From Saliterribacillus persicus (lineage in GTDB: Bacteria; Bacillota; Bacilli; Bacillales; Amphibacillaceae): a DNA stretch of 40,864 nucleotides. Shown piece after piece: positions 24,349 through 33,973 of the stretch. A model generated the notes under the pieces. The model made no database searches, was not told where the DNA came from, and saw only the letters and a program-made list of their open reading frames with translations. Both the position numbers and the translations under genes were made by a program. The stretch spans positions 1 through 40,864 of the forward strand of contig NZ_QPJJ01000023.1 in NCBI RefSeq assembly GCF_003337485.1, given 5' to 3'. The first letter of the stretch is position 1. Every line of letters starts with the position of its first letter.

Positions 24349-26011
24349 TTTAACAGTACGTTATCCCTTTCAAGAGCAGGATGTATTAAAAGGGATAACC
24401 CTATCGATTGAAAAAGGAGAAAAGGTGTTGATTCTTGGTGCGAGTGGAAGTGGAAAAAGTTCACTCGCACTTTCCTTAAACGGCATTATTCCTCATTCAA
24501 TGGAGGCTGAAATAGAAGGCGATGTGTACCTTCAGGAGACCTCAGTCAATCAACTTACTTTTAGTGAAGTTTGTAAACACATTGGTATACTTTTTCAGGA
24601 CCCTGAGAGTCAATTTTGTATGATGACGGTGGAAGATGAAATCATCTTTGGCTTAGAAAATCTTCGGCTTCAAAAAGAAGAAATGGATAAGCGAATAGAA
24701 AAAAGTCTAGGATTCGTCGGTCTAGAGAAATGGAGAAAAACTCAATTAAAGGACCTTTCCGGAGGGATGAAACAGAAGGTCGCCATTGCTTGTTTAATTG
24801 CAATGGATCCTGAAGTATTTATTCTAGATGAGCCAACAGCAAATTTAGATCCGGTAAGCACCGAGGAAATATTTGCTCTACTATTTTCTCTTTCCAATAA
24901 ATTCAATAAAACACTGTTGTTTATTGAACATAAGTTAGATTATTTATTACCTTATCTAGAGCGAATTGTCGTTTTAAATAAAGAAGGTCGAGTCAAGAGA
25001 GACTGTCCCCCTCGAGAATTATTTACTCACTATTATGAAGAACTAAAAGAACAAGGGATTTGGATACCTACGATTTGCGAAAAAGCCAAGGAAATGGAAC
25101 AAACAGGAGTCATTTGGGATCAATTCCCGCTTACCTTAGAAGAATTAGAAAACGAATGCACAAGAAAAGGGATGGCCTCTTTAACAGATTCAACACTCTC
25201 TTTACCTTCTATCTCTAGCAAGGAGACTGTAGCAGATGATTATTTAGTTGAAGTAAAAAATCTAACTTTTTCATATAAGAACCATTTGGTTTTAAATGAT
25301 GCTTCTTTTTCAGTAGCAAAAGGAGACTTCTTAGCTATAGCAGGACCAAACGGAACAGGGAAAAGTACCTTAGCCCAACTATTAATTAAGCTATTAAAAC
25401 CGACACAAGGCGAAATTTTAATCGATAATAAATCTATCCAGCAATATAAAACAAAGGAATTGATGCAAAAAGTTGGTTTCGTTTTTCAAAATCCTGAGCA
25501 TCAATTTATTACGGATACAGTAGAAGAGGAATTAGCCTATGGGTTAAAAATTCTGGGTTGGGACCAACAAGCAGTTTCAGAGCGTGTCGATCAACTTTTA
25601 AAGCAGTTTAATTTAATAGCACAACGCTATTCAAATCCTTTTTCACTTAGCCAAGGTCAAAAACGACGGTTGTCTGTAGCAACAATGTTAACCAATAATC
25701 AACAATTAATCATTTTGGATGAACCAACCTTTGGCCAGGATCAAGTAAATACAGAAGCATTGATGCAACTCTTAAAAGAATTAAATGAGGCTGGAAAAAC
25801 TATTCTTATGATTACACATGATATGGAACTAGTTTTAAAATACGCAAAAAATGTTCTTCTTCTAAATCAAGGTAAAGTTAATTATCAAGGAGATGTTTTA
25901 TCTTTTTTCGAAAAAGAAAAGATGTTGGAAGAAGCTCAGGTAAAGGCTCCTGTTAGCTATAAGCTAGCAGCCTTAAACAGAAAATTAAGGGAAGGAATCC
26001 TATTATGCTAG
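24326..26011 (+). CDS. ykoD: ECF transporter dual ATP-binding protein YkoD
   Basis: Energising subunit carrying two ABC ATPase domains on one chain (561 residues), replacing the separate EcfA/EcfA' proteins. First domain: Walker A GASGSGKSS (about 37-45), signature LSGGMKQK, Walker B VFILDEPTANLDP. Second domain (from about 305): Walker A GPNGTGKST, signature LSQGQKRR, Walker B LIILDEPTFGQD, switch His in MITHDMEL. Both halves have Q-loop segments (FQDPESQF and FQNPEHQF) typical of ECF ATPases. The ATG lies inside the end of ykoE with AAGGATG before it, and the stop overlaps ykoC by 7 bp, so all three are translationally coupled. Confidence 0.95.
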   Translation: MPYLNTVDLTVRYPFQEQDVLKGITLSIEKGEKVLILGASGSGKSSLALSLNGIIPHSMEAEIEGDVYLQETSVNQLTFSEVCKHIGILFQDPESQFCMMTVEDEIIFGLENLRLQKEEMDKRIEKSLGFVGLEKWRKTQLKDLSGGMKQKVAIACLIAMDPEVFILDEPTANLDPVSTEEIFALLFSLSNKFNKTLLFIEHKLDYLLPYLERIVVLNKEGRVKRDCPPRELFTHYYEELKEQGIWIPTICEKAKEMEQTGVIWDQFPLTLEELENECTRKGMASLTDSTLSLPSISSKETVADDYLVEVKNLTFSYKNHLVLNDASFSVAKGDFLAIAGPNGTGKSTLAQLLIKLLKPTQGEILIDNKSIQQYKTKELMQKVGFVFQNPEHQFITDTVEEELAYGLKILGWDQQAVSERVDQLLKQFNLIAQRYSNPFSLSQGQKRRLSVATMLTNNQQLIILDEPTFGQDQVNTEALMQLLKELNEAGKTILMITHDMELVLKYAKNVLLLNQGKVNYQGDVLSFFEKEKMLEEAQVKAPVSYKLAALNRKLREGILLC

Positions 26012-26784
26012 AGCAATATCAAATGAGTAGCCACTTTTTACAACAGGTTAATCCTACCATGAAGCTTGTCAGTATGCTTTTAATCATTTTCTATATGATT
26101 ACGGTATTTGATCCCTATACACCACTTATCTTACTTGTCTTAACAGTATGTGTAATTCGGCTCTTTGGTGGCGTACCTCTAAAGTTCTTACTTCTTATCC
26201 TGTTACCATTTAGTCTATTTTCTATTAGCTTTATTTGGATTAATGTTGTTTTTCCTGATACACGGGGTACGACTATTCTTTTTTCTATTGGAAGCATGCC
26301 CGTTGCACTGGAAAATGTTTTGATTGGTGTATCTCTTGGATTACGCTCCCTTGTTTTTGCTTCATGGTCCCTTTTATTCGTCTTAACAACTGATCCTACA
26401 AGGTTTATGTTGAGTCTTATCCAGCACTGCAAGCTTCCTCCGCGATTTGGTTATGGGATGATGGCAGCTTATCGCTTTATACCCTTATTTAAACAAGAAT
26501 TAAATCAGGTCAGAGCAGCTCATAAGATTCGAGGGTTAGGAGAACCAAGAGGAATAAAAGAGCGGTTCATTGAAATAAAGCGATATAGTATTCCTTTGCT
26601 TGCCAGTGCGATTAGAAAAGCTGAAAGAGTAGCGATTGCGATGGAATCAAAGGGCTTTGACGGGAACAGAAATCGAACGTATTATCATGTGATTCATTGG
26701 TCCAAAGCAGATTTAACATTTGGCATGGGAATATTGTTTGTTTTTGCTAGTCTGTATCTTATAAGAGTGAACTTTTCTTTATAA
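26005..26784 (+). CDS. ykoC: ECF transporter transmembrane coupling (T) component YkoC
   Basis: The T component connects the ATPase domains to the S component. The 259-residue protein has several hydrophobic helices (about 25-120 and 225-250) and a long cytoplasmic helical part with the two coupling motifs: RAAHKIRG (about 170-177) and AIAMESKGFDG (about 209-219), equivalent to the Ala-Arg-Gly motifs of the CbiQ/EcfT family. Translation is coupled to ykoD through a 7-bp overlap, with GGAAGGAAT as ribosome binding site. It closes the operon, and a GC-rich hairpin follows 28 bp after the stop. Confidence 0.94.
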   Translation: MLEQYQMSSHFLQQVNPTMKLVSMLLIIFYMITVFDPYTPLILLVLTVCVIRLFGGVPLKFLLLILLPFSLFSISFIWINVVFPDTRGTTILFSIGSMPVALENVLIGVSLGLRSLVFASWSLLFVLTTDPTRFMLSLIQHCKLPPRFGYGMMAAYRFIPLFKQELNQVRAAHKIRGLGEPRGIKERFIEIKRYSIPLLASAIRKAERVAIAMESKGFDGNRNRTYYHVIHWSKADLTFGMGILFVFASLYLIRVNFSL

Positions 26785-26812
26785 TTTTCAATCCAACCAG
26801 ATAGATGAAGGA

Positions 26813-26850
26813 AGCCCGGTCATAAGGACATGACCGGGGCTCATTCTTTT
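26813..26850 (+). terminator. Terminator after ykoC
   Basis: AGCCCGGTCAT (26813-26823) pairs with ATGACCGGGGCT (26830-26841) with one bulged G and a 6-nt loop. CATTCTTTT follows. The opposite strand lacks a T-run, so it mainly serves ykoEDC. Confidence 0.8.
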
Positions 26851-26871
26851 AATGGATAACTGACAAAATGA

Positions 26872-28134
26872 TTATTCTTCTTCCGTTATATAACCCGGTA
26901 TTCCGAGTTCTCTACGATAGGTTCCTATTTTAAACCAATAATTGTTAGATTCTTCTTTAACCTGCCAAATATCATAACTTGATAACCTTCTATCCCCCGC
27001 TTCATCTAAAACGATTAAACCGGTTGCCCCCTCATAAGTTTCAGCAAATTTGACTAGGTTCTTTTTTAATTCGTCAACATTCCCTGGGGCATCCATCTTC
27101 TGAAGGACAGTCATTAACAAACCAGCTATATCATAAGCATAAAGAGCTGTTGGCATAATGCTTGAGCCATACTGTTCCTCTAAATTCTTTTCAATTTCTT
27201 CATGCTGTTCTGTTGATGGCACGCCAAAGGAAAGTCCCATAAACTTAACTGCTTTTGCAAAAGATAACACTTCCTCACTCTCTAGTAGAGAATTGTTAAG
27301 CGTTAGTGTTTCTGTACCGAACCAGCGGATATTCTCACTAGAAGAAGCTTGTTTAAATATTTCTGCAGCTTCACCAAAGGCTACTAGCATTACCGCAGTT
27401 TTTTGATTATCAACTTCAGATAGAGAAACTTTTTCTTGTATTTGTTCTATCACACTTTCAAAATCTCCACTATCACCGTTATATTCAATTGCTTCCGTTA
27501 CTTTTCCATTTAAGCTAAGTAAGTTAAAATCTTCCTTGAATAATTTGACCAATTCTCTACCATATATATCATTCCGATGCACTGGTATCACATATTCGAT
27601 ATCTTCTTCAACCATTAAGGTTGCTAGAGCATTGGACTGGTGATTATCATTTGGCACCATCCGAAATATACTATCTCCTATATCATCTAGAGAAGGCGCT
27701 GTACTACTATAACTGATAATCACGATATCCTTTTCATCTGCCCATGGTTTAAGTGCTTGTATTTCCGCACTAGAACCAGCAATAAAAATAGAAATTCCTT
27801 GTTGATAAAGCTCCTTGGCTTTTTTCAAAGCTTCTTTAGGTTCACTCTTACTATCCTCAACAGTTAAATTAAACTTTAAATTTGAACCTCTCTCACCTAA
27901 ATCATTATTTGCATTTTCCATTGATATGTTCAGAGCTAGTTTTATCATCTCTGCCTTTGAGGATAATTCTCCTGATAGAGGGAGTATTGCTCCAATATTA
28001 ATTTCTCCAGAACCAGTCGTTTTTGGTAAGGTTGATTCTTTGGATTTTTCACCATCCGTTAATAAAAAAGCAACTAACCCTAAACTACATACAAATATAA
28101 AAGCTAACACATAAAAGTATTTATTTATAACCAT
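26872..28134 (-). CDS. LivJ-type ABC substrate-binding protein, orphan
   Basis: A 420-residue extracytoplasmic type-I periplasmic-binding-fold protein. It has an N-terminal hydrophobic helix (about 5-26), then INIGAILPLSGELS, the typical start of branched-chain amino-acid/amide binding proteins. IFIAGSSAEIQALKPWADEKDI and VIPVHRNDIYGRELVKLFKEDF are further family landmarks. The sole Cys in the signal segment (FIFVCSLG) is not in a good lipobox, so the protein may be anchored by an uncleaved helix. No permease or ATPase genes are adjacent, so it may be a sensor-type binding protein or work with a transporter elsewhere. The ATG follows AGGAAG. The ligand is unknown. Confidence 0.85.
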   Translation of the reverse strand: MVINKYFYVLAFIFVCSLGLVAFLLTDGEKSKESTLPKTTGSGEINIGAILPLSGELSSKAEMIKLALNISMENANNDLGERGSNLKFNLTVEDSKSEPKEALKKAKELYQQGISIFIAGSSAEIQALKPWADEKDIVIISYSSTAPSLDDIGDSIFRMVPNDNHQSNALATLMVEEDIEYVIPVHRNDIYGRELVKLFKEDFNLLSLNGKVTEAIEYNGDSGDFESVIEQIQEKVSLSEVDNQKTAVMLVAFGEAAEIFKQASSSENIRWFGTETLTLNNSLLESEEVLSFAKAVKFMGLSFGVPSTEQHEEIEKNLEEQYGSSIMPTALYAYDIAGLLMTVLQKMDAPGNVDELKKNLVKFAETYEGATGLIVLDEAGDRRLSSYDIWQVKEESNNYWFKIGTYRRELGIPGYITEEE

Positions 28135-28302
28135 AAAATCTTCCTAACACACTGTATTTCCCATTAGTATGAACCATTTAAGTTTTTTTACACTATAGGA
28201 AAAATTTATCGGACTATAGTATAAAAAAACTAAGTCTCTCTAATTACACTTTTACAGTAATTTATCTGGAAGTTCCATGACTTCTTTCTTTAAACAAATA
28301 AT

Positions 28303-28322
28303 AAAAAGCTCATCTGCTTTTA
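28303..28322 (-). terminator. Short terminator after the DUF421 gene
   Basis: On the minus strand AAAAGC-AGATGA-GCTTTT, followed by TATTATTTG, starting at the stop codon. The stem is short, so confidence is modest. Confidence 0.4.
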
Positions 28323-28784
28323 TTTTTTGATAACAGACAGCGTTCCATTTGTCTCTAAGATTACTTGATTTATTTGGCTCAAATCTTGTTCACCACTTTC
28401 TCTAGCAGCTTGGAGAATTTCCTCTTTTTGTACACGTTCTTTTTCTAACGCTTTCTCTAAAAATTTTCCATTATAATAAAGTAAAGCAGGTTCGGATTTA
28501 ATCAATTTATTCAAAAATGGTATTTTCACAGCAAAATTTGAGACTAAGTATTGCAGCATCAAGACAACCAGAATGCTTAAAAGCCCGTCCACTACCGTGA
28601 CTTTATTATTGGTCAATGTAGAAGCAAAAATAGAACCTAGCGCAATCGTAACGATAAAATCAAACGCATTAAATTTAGCTAAACTTCTTTTCCCGAACAT
28701 TTTCAGGGCAATGATGATAAAAATATAAATACTTACACCTTTTACAAGAATACTGATTAATGTACTATAATCACTAAAAAACAT
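28320..28784 (-). CDS. DUF421 (YetF-family) membrane protein
   Basis: A 154-residue protein of the DUF421 family. Three membrane helices (about 10-28, 38-58 and 62-84) carry the conserved KMFGKRSLAKFNAFDFIVTIALGS block. A cytoplasmic YetF-type domain follows (EPALLYYNGKFLEKALEKERV, then QINQVILETNGTLSVI). The family is widespread in Bacillales, with links to spore or envelope stress in some members, but no biochemical function is firmly established as far as I know. This is one of the short members; YetF itself has about 230 residues. The ATG follows AGGAGGT. It is monocistronic, 185 bp from the orphan binding protein on the same strand. Confidence 0.9.
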   Translation of the reverse strand: MFFSDYSTLISILVKGVSIYIFIIIALKMFGKRSLAKFNAFDFIVTIALGSIFASTLTNNKVTVVDGLLSILVVLMLQYLVSNFAVKIPFLNKLIKSEPALLYYNGKFLEKALEKERVQKEEILQAARESGEQDLSQINQVILETNGTLSVIKK

Positions 28785-28916
28785 ATTGTACCTCCTAATA
28801 ATACTTCTATGTTAGTATTCCCTTTCCCACATCGATGAATCATTACGCTTTTACTGCCCCTACGTTAATAAGACATCTGCGCAAAAATTTGTACCGCCTC
28901 TTTATCCAACAACGAA

Positions 28917-28944
28917 TAGGAGCTTGGAAGATTCCAAGCTCCTA
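28917..28944 (-). terminator. Hairpin after the glycoside hydrolase gene
   Basis: A 13-bp perfect inverted repeat (28917-28929 and 28932-28944), with a tight loop that must open to about 4 nt. It lies 118 bp downstream of the hydrolase stop. On the minus strand TTCGTTGTT follows. The T-tail is weak, so it may be a terminator or an RNA-stabilising stem. Confidence 0.5.
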
Positions 28945-29061
28945 GTAAATGGCTTTATATGTTTGTAGATTAAGAATTAAACCTTGACTATATTTAATCT
29001 CATTTTCCATTCATCCAAATTCACATGCTTAACTATCGTTTTCATGATTCACAGCTATGCC

Positions 29062-32000
29062 TCACAAGCAATCAATTTCCACATTTCGATAAGAGCTAAT
29101 AATGTCTCCTTGTTTATCTGTAGCAAAGAGAATACTTCGCTCTCTTGGAAGCAGGAATTCAAAAGTTCTTTCATTCATTGGATCTTTTACTGTAATTGTA
29201 GTGTCCACTGCATATTCAGAAACGAAAAGATACAAGGATCCCTGCTTAAAAGCAAGCTTCCTTCCATAAACTCCAGGAAGATCCTCGCCCTGTAACCATT
29301 CTAATTCTGCGTTTACTCCCGCTTCATTAATTGCTTTTTGATACAACGCATGTAAAACATCGGTGCGCTCATTTAATTCAACAGGTAAAGAACACCATAA
29401 CAGCTTACCTTTTCCAAGCGTTGTTTCGATTAAGTCGGTTGGCTCTCGTTCCTCTAGCACTTCTTTATTCACTTCGCCAATCCGTCGCTCACCGAATGAA
29501 ACTGGATATTGTTGATTCTCTAGCTTCAATACTTCCTCGCGCAGAACGTTGGATAACTTATAGCCTTGAAGTAGATGTTGTGTGTAATTCCAGTACGCAT
29601 CTAAACCAACCGGACCAGTCCATAAAAGTGTTGCTCCACTTTTTTCAACATAGGAGAAAAGTTTTTGTTTCGCATCATTACTGAAATTATGTGCACTTGG
29701 AACGATGATTAACTTCGGTGCTTGCTCTTCTAGGGCTTCTAGGTGATACTCCGACATTCCCCGAAAGGGTACATTCATGTCATAGTTCAGTACTCTTGTT
29801 AGCTTTGTCGTGGCTTCAAAAGCAAACTTTCGATTAGAAAAATCATTGGAGTATGGAAAAATTACCACAATCTCTTCTAACGTGCGTTCCTCGAATAGAT
29901 CTCTAATCTCATTGATAAATTTCCCGAAATCGTAAGAAACATCAGCCTCTGGTTTTTGGGTTCCATCTGCTCTTAGTGCACCAATATTAGACTCATTTGT
30001 ATTGTTCATATAAAAGTTGGTATTCCAAAGCCATTGCACAGCCCCTGCTCCCCCAGTAGAAAAAGCATAGGCATACTTTCTTTCCAATATGTTTCTTAAT
30101 TCTAGTTCTGAGCGCTTCGCTTTGCTATCAGCAGTTTCTACATACATAATGCCCGTTTCCTGAATCAGGTTGGGTTTAAGTGGAGTTTTGGTAAAAATAC
30201 CATCCCAAACAAGTTGATCCATAAGCCACCACGAATGGACGGTCGTATAATCAACCGCTTCCTGGTAAAAGAATGGGGTTGGTCGTTGACTGCTTAAAGC
30301 TTCATCCTGCCCTACCGTAACAAGTTGTTTAGTATTCATTGATTTAATAGAGGCTGACAATTCCTTCGCCCATTGATTGTGCATTTCCATTGTAAACAAT
30401 GTATAGTCAAGAAAGCGCAAGCCTTTTTTAGGTTTTTTCATATCCTGAATATCAAAATTAATCTCCACTTGCTCAGGTAAAGTTACTGCTTCAAAACATG
30501 ATAATTCTTCAGGAGTCATGTCCCATCGCTCTTGGAGAGCAGAGATTGATTTATGTCGTTCTTTTAACCACGCAACAAATGCATGATGCTCAAATTTATC
30601 CTGTGCTGAACGCGGTCCTTGGAAGAAGCGCTTTGGATCAAACATGGATGGCTCATTAATTAAATCCCATTGAACATTCGTTGTCTGTGCGTGCCTAGAT
30701 ACTAATGCACGAATAAAACGTTTTTGTGCTTTGATACTGCGAGGGTCTAGGTATGGATTTTCTCCTTCATATGCAATTGGTGTAAAAGCAAAAAAGTTAA
30801 AGGTTACTTCTATATCATACTTTTTCGCTGTTAGTAAAAAAGCATCGATTGCTCGTAACACCTCTTCTGAAGGGTGACCATCCACAAACATCATCTGTCT
30901 CCATCCTGTCCACAGGCCTGTACGAATAAAATTAATGCCTGCATTTTTCATCGTCGCCATATCATGGTCCCATGCAGCAACATTTGGCATGACGATAAAC
31001 TTTCTCGCGACATCAGAAGTCATATATGTTTGCCCAACAATCGGAAAAGGACGACCATCCTTCCAAAAATAATCTCGTCCTGCTTCCATCACACTACCTT
31101 GTTGAAGTAACGCTTCATCCTTACCCCAAAATCCTTGCCTAAAAATCCTTTTTTCTCCTAACGATGAAGTTGCAGTACAAGTCAATTGATATAATCCTTT
31201 TTGAATAGCAAAATCAAGTGGTACCTGATCAAACTGCAGTTCATCCGTAGCGACTATTTTTTTCTGATCTGTCCACACTACTTTTGAATCTAATGTAATC
31301 TCTAATTCCAAATTCCACTCTTCTGAGTGATTATTATTTATGCTTTCAGATACAATTTTTTCAGATTGAATTGTCAGCATTGCTTTTTCTCCTGGCTCAT
31401 ACATCGCATAATTAGGTTTTATCCATATTTCAGTAACCCCTTTTCTAATAAAAGACAATAGATCTTCTAGCATGGAGTTCTCTGTCCAAAAAGCATGTGT
31501 GACTGCTTGGTTAATGAATATCCACCTACCACCAGCAAAAGCGCCTTTCGTATTTTCCATTAATACTACCGGAGCCGCTACTTCTCTTCCTTCTTGTGAT
31601 ACACCTGTTAACAACGGATAAATGTGTGCATCCATTGGGCCACTTGAACCATTTTCTTCGGGTAAGTCTCGGGAACGCGTAACATGCAAAATGAAGTTAT
31701 CTGTCGGTTCTTCAACTGAAAATAATGAGTCCTTTCCGTCAATCAAAGGAATATCTTGATTCGCTTTAAGGTAGTCAATCGGTTCTGGGTCCACCTTTAA
31801 TATTTCATGAATGTGCAGCTGACGATGGTACGCGGTTTGAGCGCGTTCCATTTGCCAAGTCCCATCATCATTTTGGTAAACCGGATGGCGAAAAGGTCTG
31901 CCACCCACATTTACAAACCCATTTCCTTTTTCCAAAAAAGCTATTATGCTTGACCATGCATGCTTCGGGAAATATGGACCATGTAAAAGAATGAGTGTAT

Positions 32001-32145
32001 CAGGTTCCTGACTATCTAATTCAGCTGCTAAATCACTTGCATTAACTATTTTCAAATCTTTTTTAATGCTTCCAAGGCACTTTTCAGGTGGCCGTTCTCC
32101 AACAAAAGGGAATGTTTCGTCATAAAAAAGTAGTGTGTTTGCCAT
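29062..32145 (-). CDS. Large cytoplasmic glycoside hydrolase (clan GH-A, GH42-like architecture)
   Basis: A 1027-residue enzyme without a signal peptide, so it should act on oligosaccharides already imported by the ABC system encoded just upstream. Apparent layout: an N-terminal Rossmann/GATase-like domain (about 1-235, with DTLILLHGPYFP and GNGFVNVGGRPF), a beta-sandwich (about 240-345), a TIM barrel (about 355-735), a second GATase-like domain like the trimerisation domain of GH42 (about 745-940, LIIVPSAHNFSN), and a C-terminal beta region. Acid/base candidate: E498 in WDLINEPS. Nucleophile candidate: E663 in LIQETGIM. Both are in the right order and context for a retaining clan GH-A enzyme. 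Family membership (GH42, GH5/GH39-like or other) and the linkage cleaved are not resolved. AGGAGG precedes the ATG. It is last gene of the permease operon, 16 bp behind it. Confidence 0.85.
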   Translation of the reverse strand: MANTLLFYDETFPFVGERPPEKCLGSIKKDLKIVNASDLAAELDSQEPDTLILLHGPYFPKHAWSSIIAFLEKGNGFVNVGGRPFRHPVYQNDDGTWQMERAQTAYHRQLHIHEILKVDPEPIDYLKANQDIPLIDGKDSLFSVEEPTDNFILHVTRSRDLPEENGSSGPMDAHIYPLLTGVSQEGREVAAPVVLMENTKGAFAGGRWIFINQAVTHAFWTENSMLEDLLSFIRKGVTEIWIKPNYAMYEPGEKAMLTIQSEKIVSESINNNHSEEWNLELEITLDSKVVWTDQKKIVATDELQFDQVPLDFAIQKGLYQLTCTATSSLGEKRIFRQGFWGKDEALLQQGSVMEAGRDYFWKDGRPFPIVGQTYMTSDVARKFIVMPNVAAWDHDMATMKNAGINFIRTGLWTGWRQMMFVDGHPSEEVLRAIDAFLLTAKKYDIEVTFNFFAFTPIAYEGENPYLDPRSIKAQKRFIRALVSRHAQTTNVQWDLINEPSMFDPKRFFQGPRSAQDKFEHHAFVAWLKERHKSISALQERWDMTPEELSCFEAVTLPEQVEINFDIQDMKKPKKGLRFLDYTLFTMEMHNQWAKELSASIKSMNTKQLVTVGQDEALSSQRPTPFFYQEAVDYTTVHSWWLMDQLVWDGIFTKTPLKPNLIQETGIMYVETADSKAKRSELELRNILERKYAYAFSTGGAGAVQWLWNTNFYMNNTNESNIGALRADGTQKPEADVSYDFGKFINEIRDLFEERTLEEIVVIFPYSNDFSNRKFAFEATTKLTRVLNYDMNVPFRGMSEYHLEALEEQAPKLIIVPSAHNFSNDAKQKLFSYVEKSGATLLWTGPVGLDAYWNYTQHLLQGYKLSNVLREEVLKLENQQYPVSFGERRIGEVNKEVLEEREPTDLIETTLGKGKLLWCSLPVELNERTDVLHALYQKAINEAGVNAELEWLQGEDLPGVYGRKLAFKQGSLYLFVSEYAVDTTITVKDPMNERTFEFLLPRERSILFATDKQGDIISSYRNVEIDCL

Positions 32146-32161
32146 GTAAAAACCTCCTATG

Positions 32162-33034
32162 TTAACCCTTCACAGCTCCTTGCGTCATACCATTAACAAT
32201 CTGTTTCTCCATAATTAAGTAAAATAAAATCGTTGGAATTAATACAAGGGTCAAACCTGCCATCTGTGCCGTGTAATTGGTCGTATACTGTCCGGCAAAG
32301 TTAGCCAAGCCTAACGGCAATGTGCTCAATGCGTCATCATTTATTAAAACAAGCGCGAAGGAGAATTCGTTCCAGTTATTTATAAAATTTAAAATGACGG
32401 CAGTGGCTAATGCTGGGCGACTCATTGGTAAAATGATCGACCAAAATATTCGAAACACGCTACATCCATCCATAATCGCTGATTCCTCAATTTCTTTAGG
32501 AAAGGAACGCATAAAGCTTGTTAGTAAGAAAATCGTAATCGGTAAGTTAAATGCAATGTATGGGAAAATTAACGCTAGATGGGTGTTCATAAATCCAAGC
32601 TTCTGCATCAAAATAAACATCGGTACTAACGTTGCGTGTATCGGTACTAATAAACCGACTACGAAAAAGCCATACAGCATATTTCTACCTTTAAAATCGA
32701 AACGAGCCAAAAAATAAGATGCGAGTGAACCTATTAAAATACAAATAAATAAAGCGGTAATTCCAACAAATAAACTATTAAAGAAATAGGATCCGATATT
32801 CGCTGTCACCCATGCATCCACATAATTAACGAATACCCATTCATTCGGCAATCCGAAGGGATCAAACGCGAATTCCTGCCCTGTTTTAAAAGAATTCATA
32901 ATCATCCATAGGATTGGATAAGCATTCACGATCGTAAATAAAATGAGAATCAAATAGATCGTGCCTTTTTTCGTATACTTTTTCTTTTTTGCTTGTCTTG
33001 AGAGAGTATCATAATCCACGACTGTTTTACTCAT
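32162..33034 (-). CDS. Carbohydrate ABC transporter permease (MalG type)
   Basis: Second membrane subunit of a CUT1-family sugar importer. 290 residues, six membrane helices, and the EAA loop EIEESAIMDGCSVFRIFWSIILPMSRPALAT (about 190-220, MalG style), which contacts the ATPase. The C-terminal end is the short QIVNGMTQGAVKG typical of MalG-type proteins. It starts 5 bp after the MalF-type gene and is followed 16 bp later by the hydrolase gene. No ATPase gene exists in the locus. In Bacillaceae such importers usually use the shared MsmX ATPase, which I infer here. Confidence 0.94.
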   Translation of the reverse strand: MSKTVVDYDTLSRQAKKKKYTKKGTIYLILILFTIVNAYPILWMIMNSFKTGQEFAFDPFGLPNEWVFVNYVDAWVTANIGSYFFNSLFVGITALFICILIGSLASYFLARFDFKGRNMLYGFFVVGLLVPIHATLVPMFILMQKLGFMNTHLALIFPYIAFNLPITIFLLTSFMRSFPKEIEESAIMDGCSVFRIFWSIILPMSRPALATAVILNFINNWNEFSFALVLINDDALSTLPLGLANFAGQYTTNYTAQMAGLTLVLIPTILFYLIMEKQIVNGMTQGAVKG

Positions 33035-33039
33035 TTTAC

Positions 33040-33912
33040 CTACACCTCTTTTCTTCTTAAAAGCTTTGTTGTAATTAAAATTAACACCATGCTAAAAATA
33101 AAGATTAAAACGGAAATAGCACTACCATAGCCATAACGAAGGCCTTCAAACGTTTTATTATACATATAAGTGGCCATTACCTCTGTAGCATTTGCTGGGC
33201 CGCCAGAAGTCATCACGAATATTAGATCGAAAGTTTTTAAGCTACCACTTATACAAAGCACAATCGAAACTAGAATAATATTCCAAATTGAGGGTAAAAC
33301 CACAAATCTTGTTTTCTGCCATTCAGACGCCCCATCTAAATCAGCAGCTTCTAGAATTTCATTTGGCACCGTTTGCAAAGCAGATAAGAAAATAATGAAG
33401 TATAACCCAACAAATTGCCATATAATTGTGATGCACACTGCAATCATTGCCCATGTTGGATCACCTAACCAGTTTTGTGCTAGCGCACCCAAACCGATTG
33501 CTTCAAGAAAATTATTTAGCATGCCATATTCGGAGTTATAGATCATCCGCCACGTGATCGAAATGACTACTGTCGATATGACCACAGGCATAAAGCCTAC
33601 GGTTCGAAAAAACTTAGCTCCTTTTATTTTGCGATTCAGAAGTAATGCCAAAGCTAAAGCTATTGGTATTTGCCCAAATACAGAAGCAAGTACGACTAAA
33701 ATATTATTTCTTACCGATAACCAAAAAACAGAATCCTGAAATAGTTCTTTAAAGTTAGCTAAGCCAACAAATTGCATCTCAGAAAACCCATTCCATGACA
33801 TGAATGAATAATAAAAAGATATAAATATTGGTACAATACTAAACAAAAGATAAATAAACAATGCTGGTAAAATTCCAACAGTTATAATCCAACGGTTCTT
33901 CAGTAAATGCAT
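33040..33912 (-). CDS. Carbohydrate ABC transporter permease (MalF type)
   Basis: First membrane subunit of the same importer. 290 residues, six helices, with the EAA loop EILEAADLDGASEWQKTRFVVLPSIWN (about 190-216). It has the short N-terminus of Gram-positive CUT1 permeases, with no large periplasmic loop as in E. coli MalF. It is first gene of a three-gene unit (MalF-type, MalG-type, hydrolase), with a promoter of its own at 33974-34005. AAAGGAG lies 7 nt before the ATG. The locus context (AraC-type response regulator, kinase, binding lipoprotein, intracellular hydrolase) points to an oligosaccharide, identity unknown. Confidence 0.94.
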   Translation of the reverse strand: MHLLKNRWIITVGILPALFIYLLFSIVPIFISFYYSFMSWNGFSEMQFVGLANFKELFQDSVFWLSVRNNILVVLASVFGQIPIALALALLLNRKIKGAKFFRTVGFMPVVISTVVISITWRMIYNSEYGMLNNFLEAIGLGALAQNWLGDPTWAMIAVCITIIWQFVGLYFIIFLSALQTVPNEILEAADLDGASEWQKTRFVVLPSIWNIILVSIVLCISGSLKTFDLIFVMTSGGPANATEVMATYMYNKTFEGLRYGYGSAISVLIFIFSMVLILITTKLLRRKEV

Positions 33913-33973
33913 CTTCTCACTCCTTTACAACTACTTTTCTTCCAACCAACATTCGTTGGTGCTGTCTTTCTTC

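Noticed and set aside
30874-31110. Plus-strand frame inside the hydrolase gene
   Set aside because: Antisense shadow of the GH-A barrel coding sequence.
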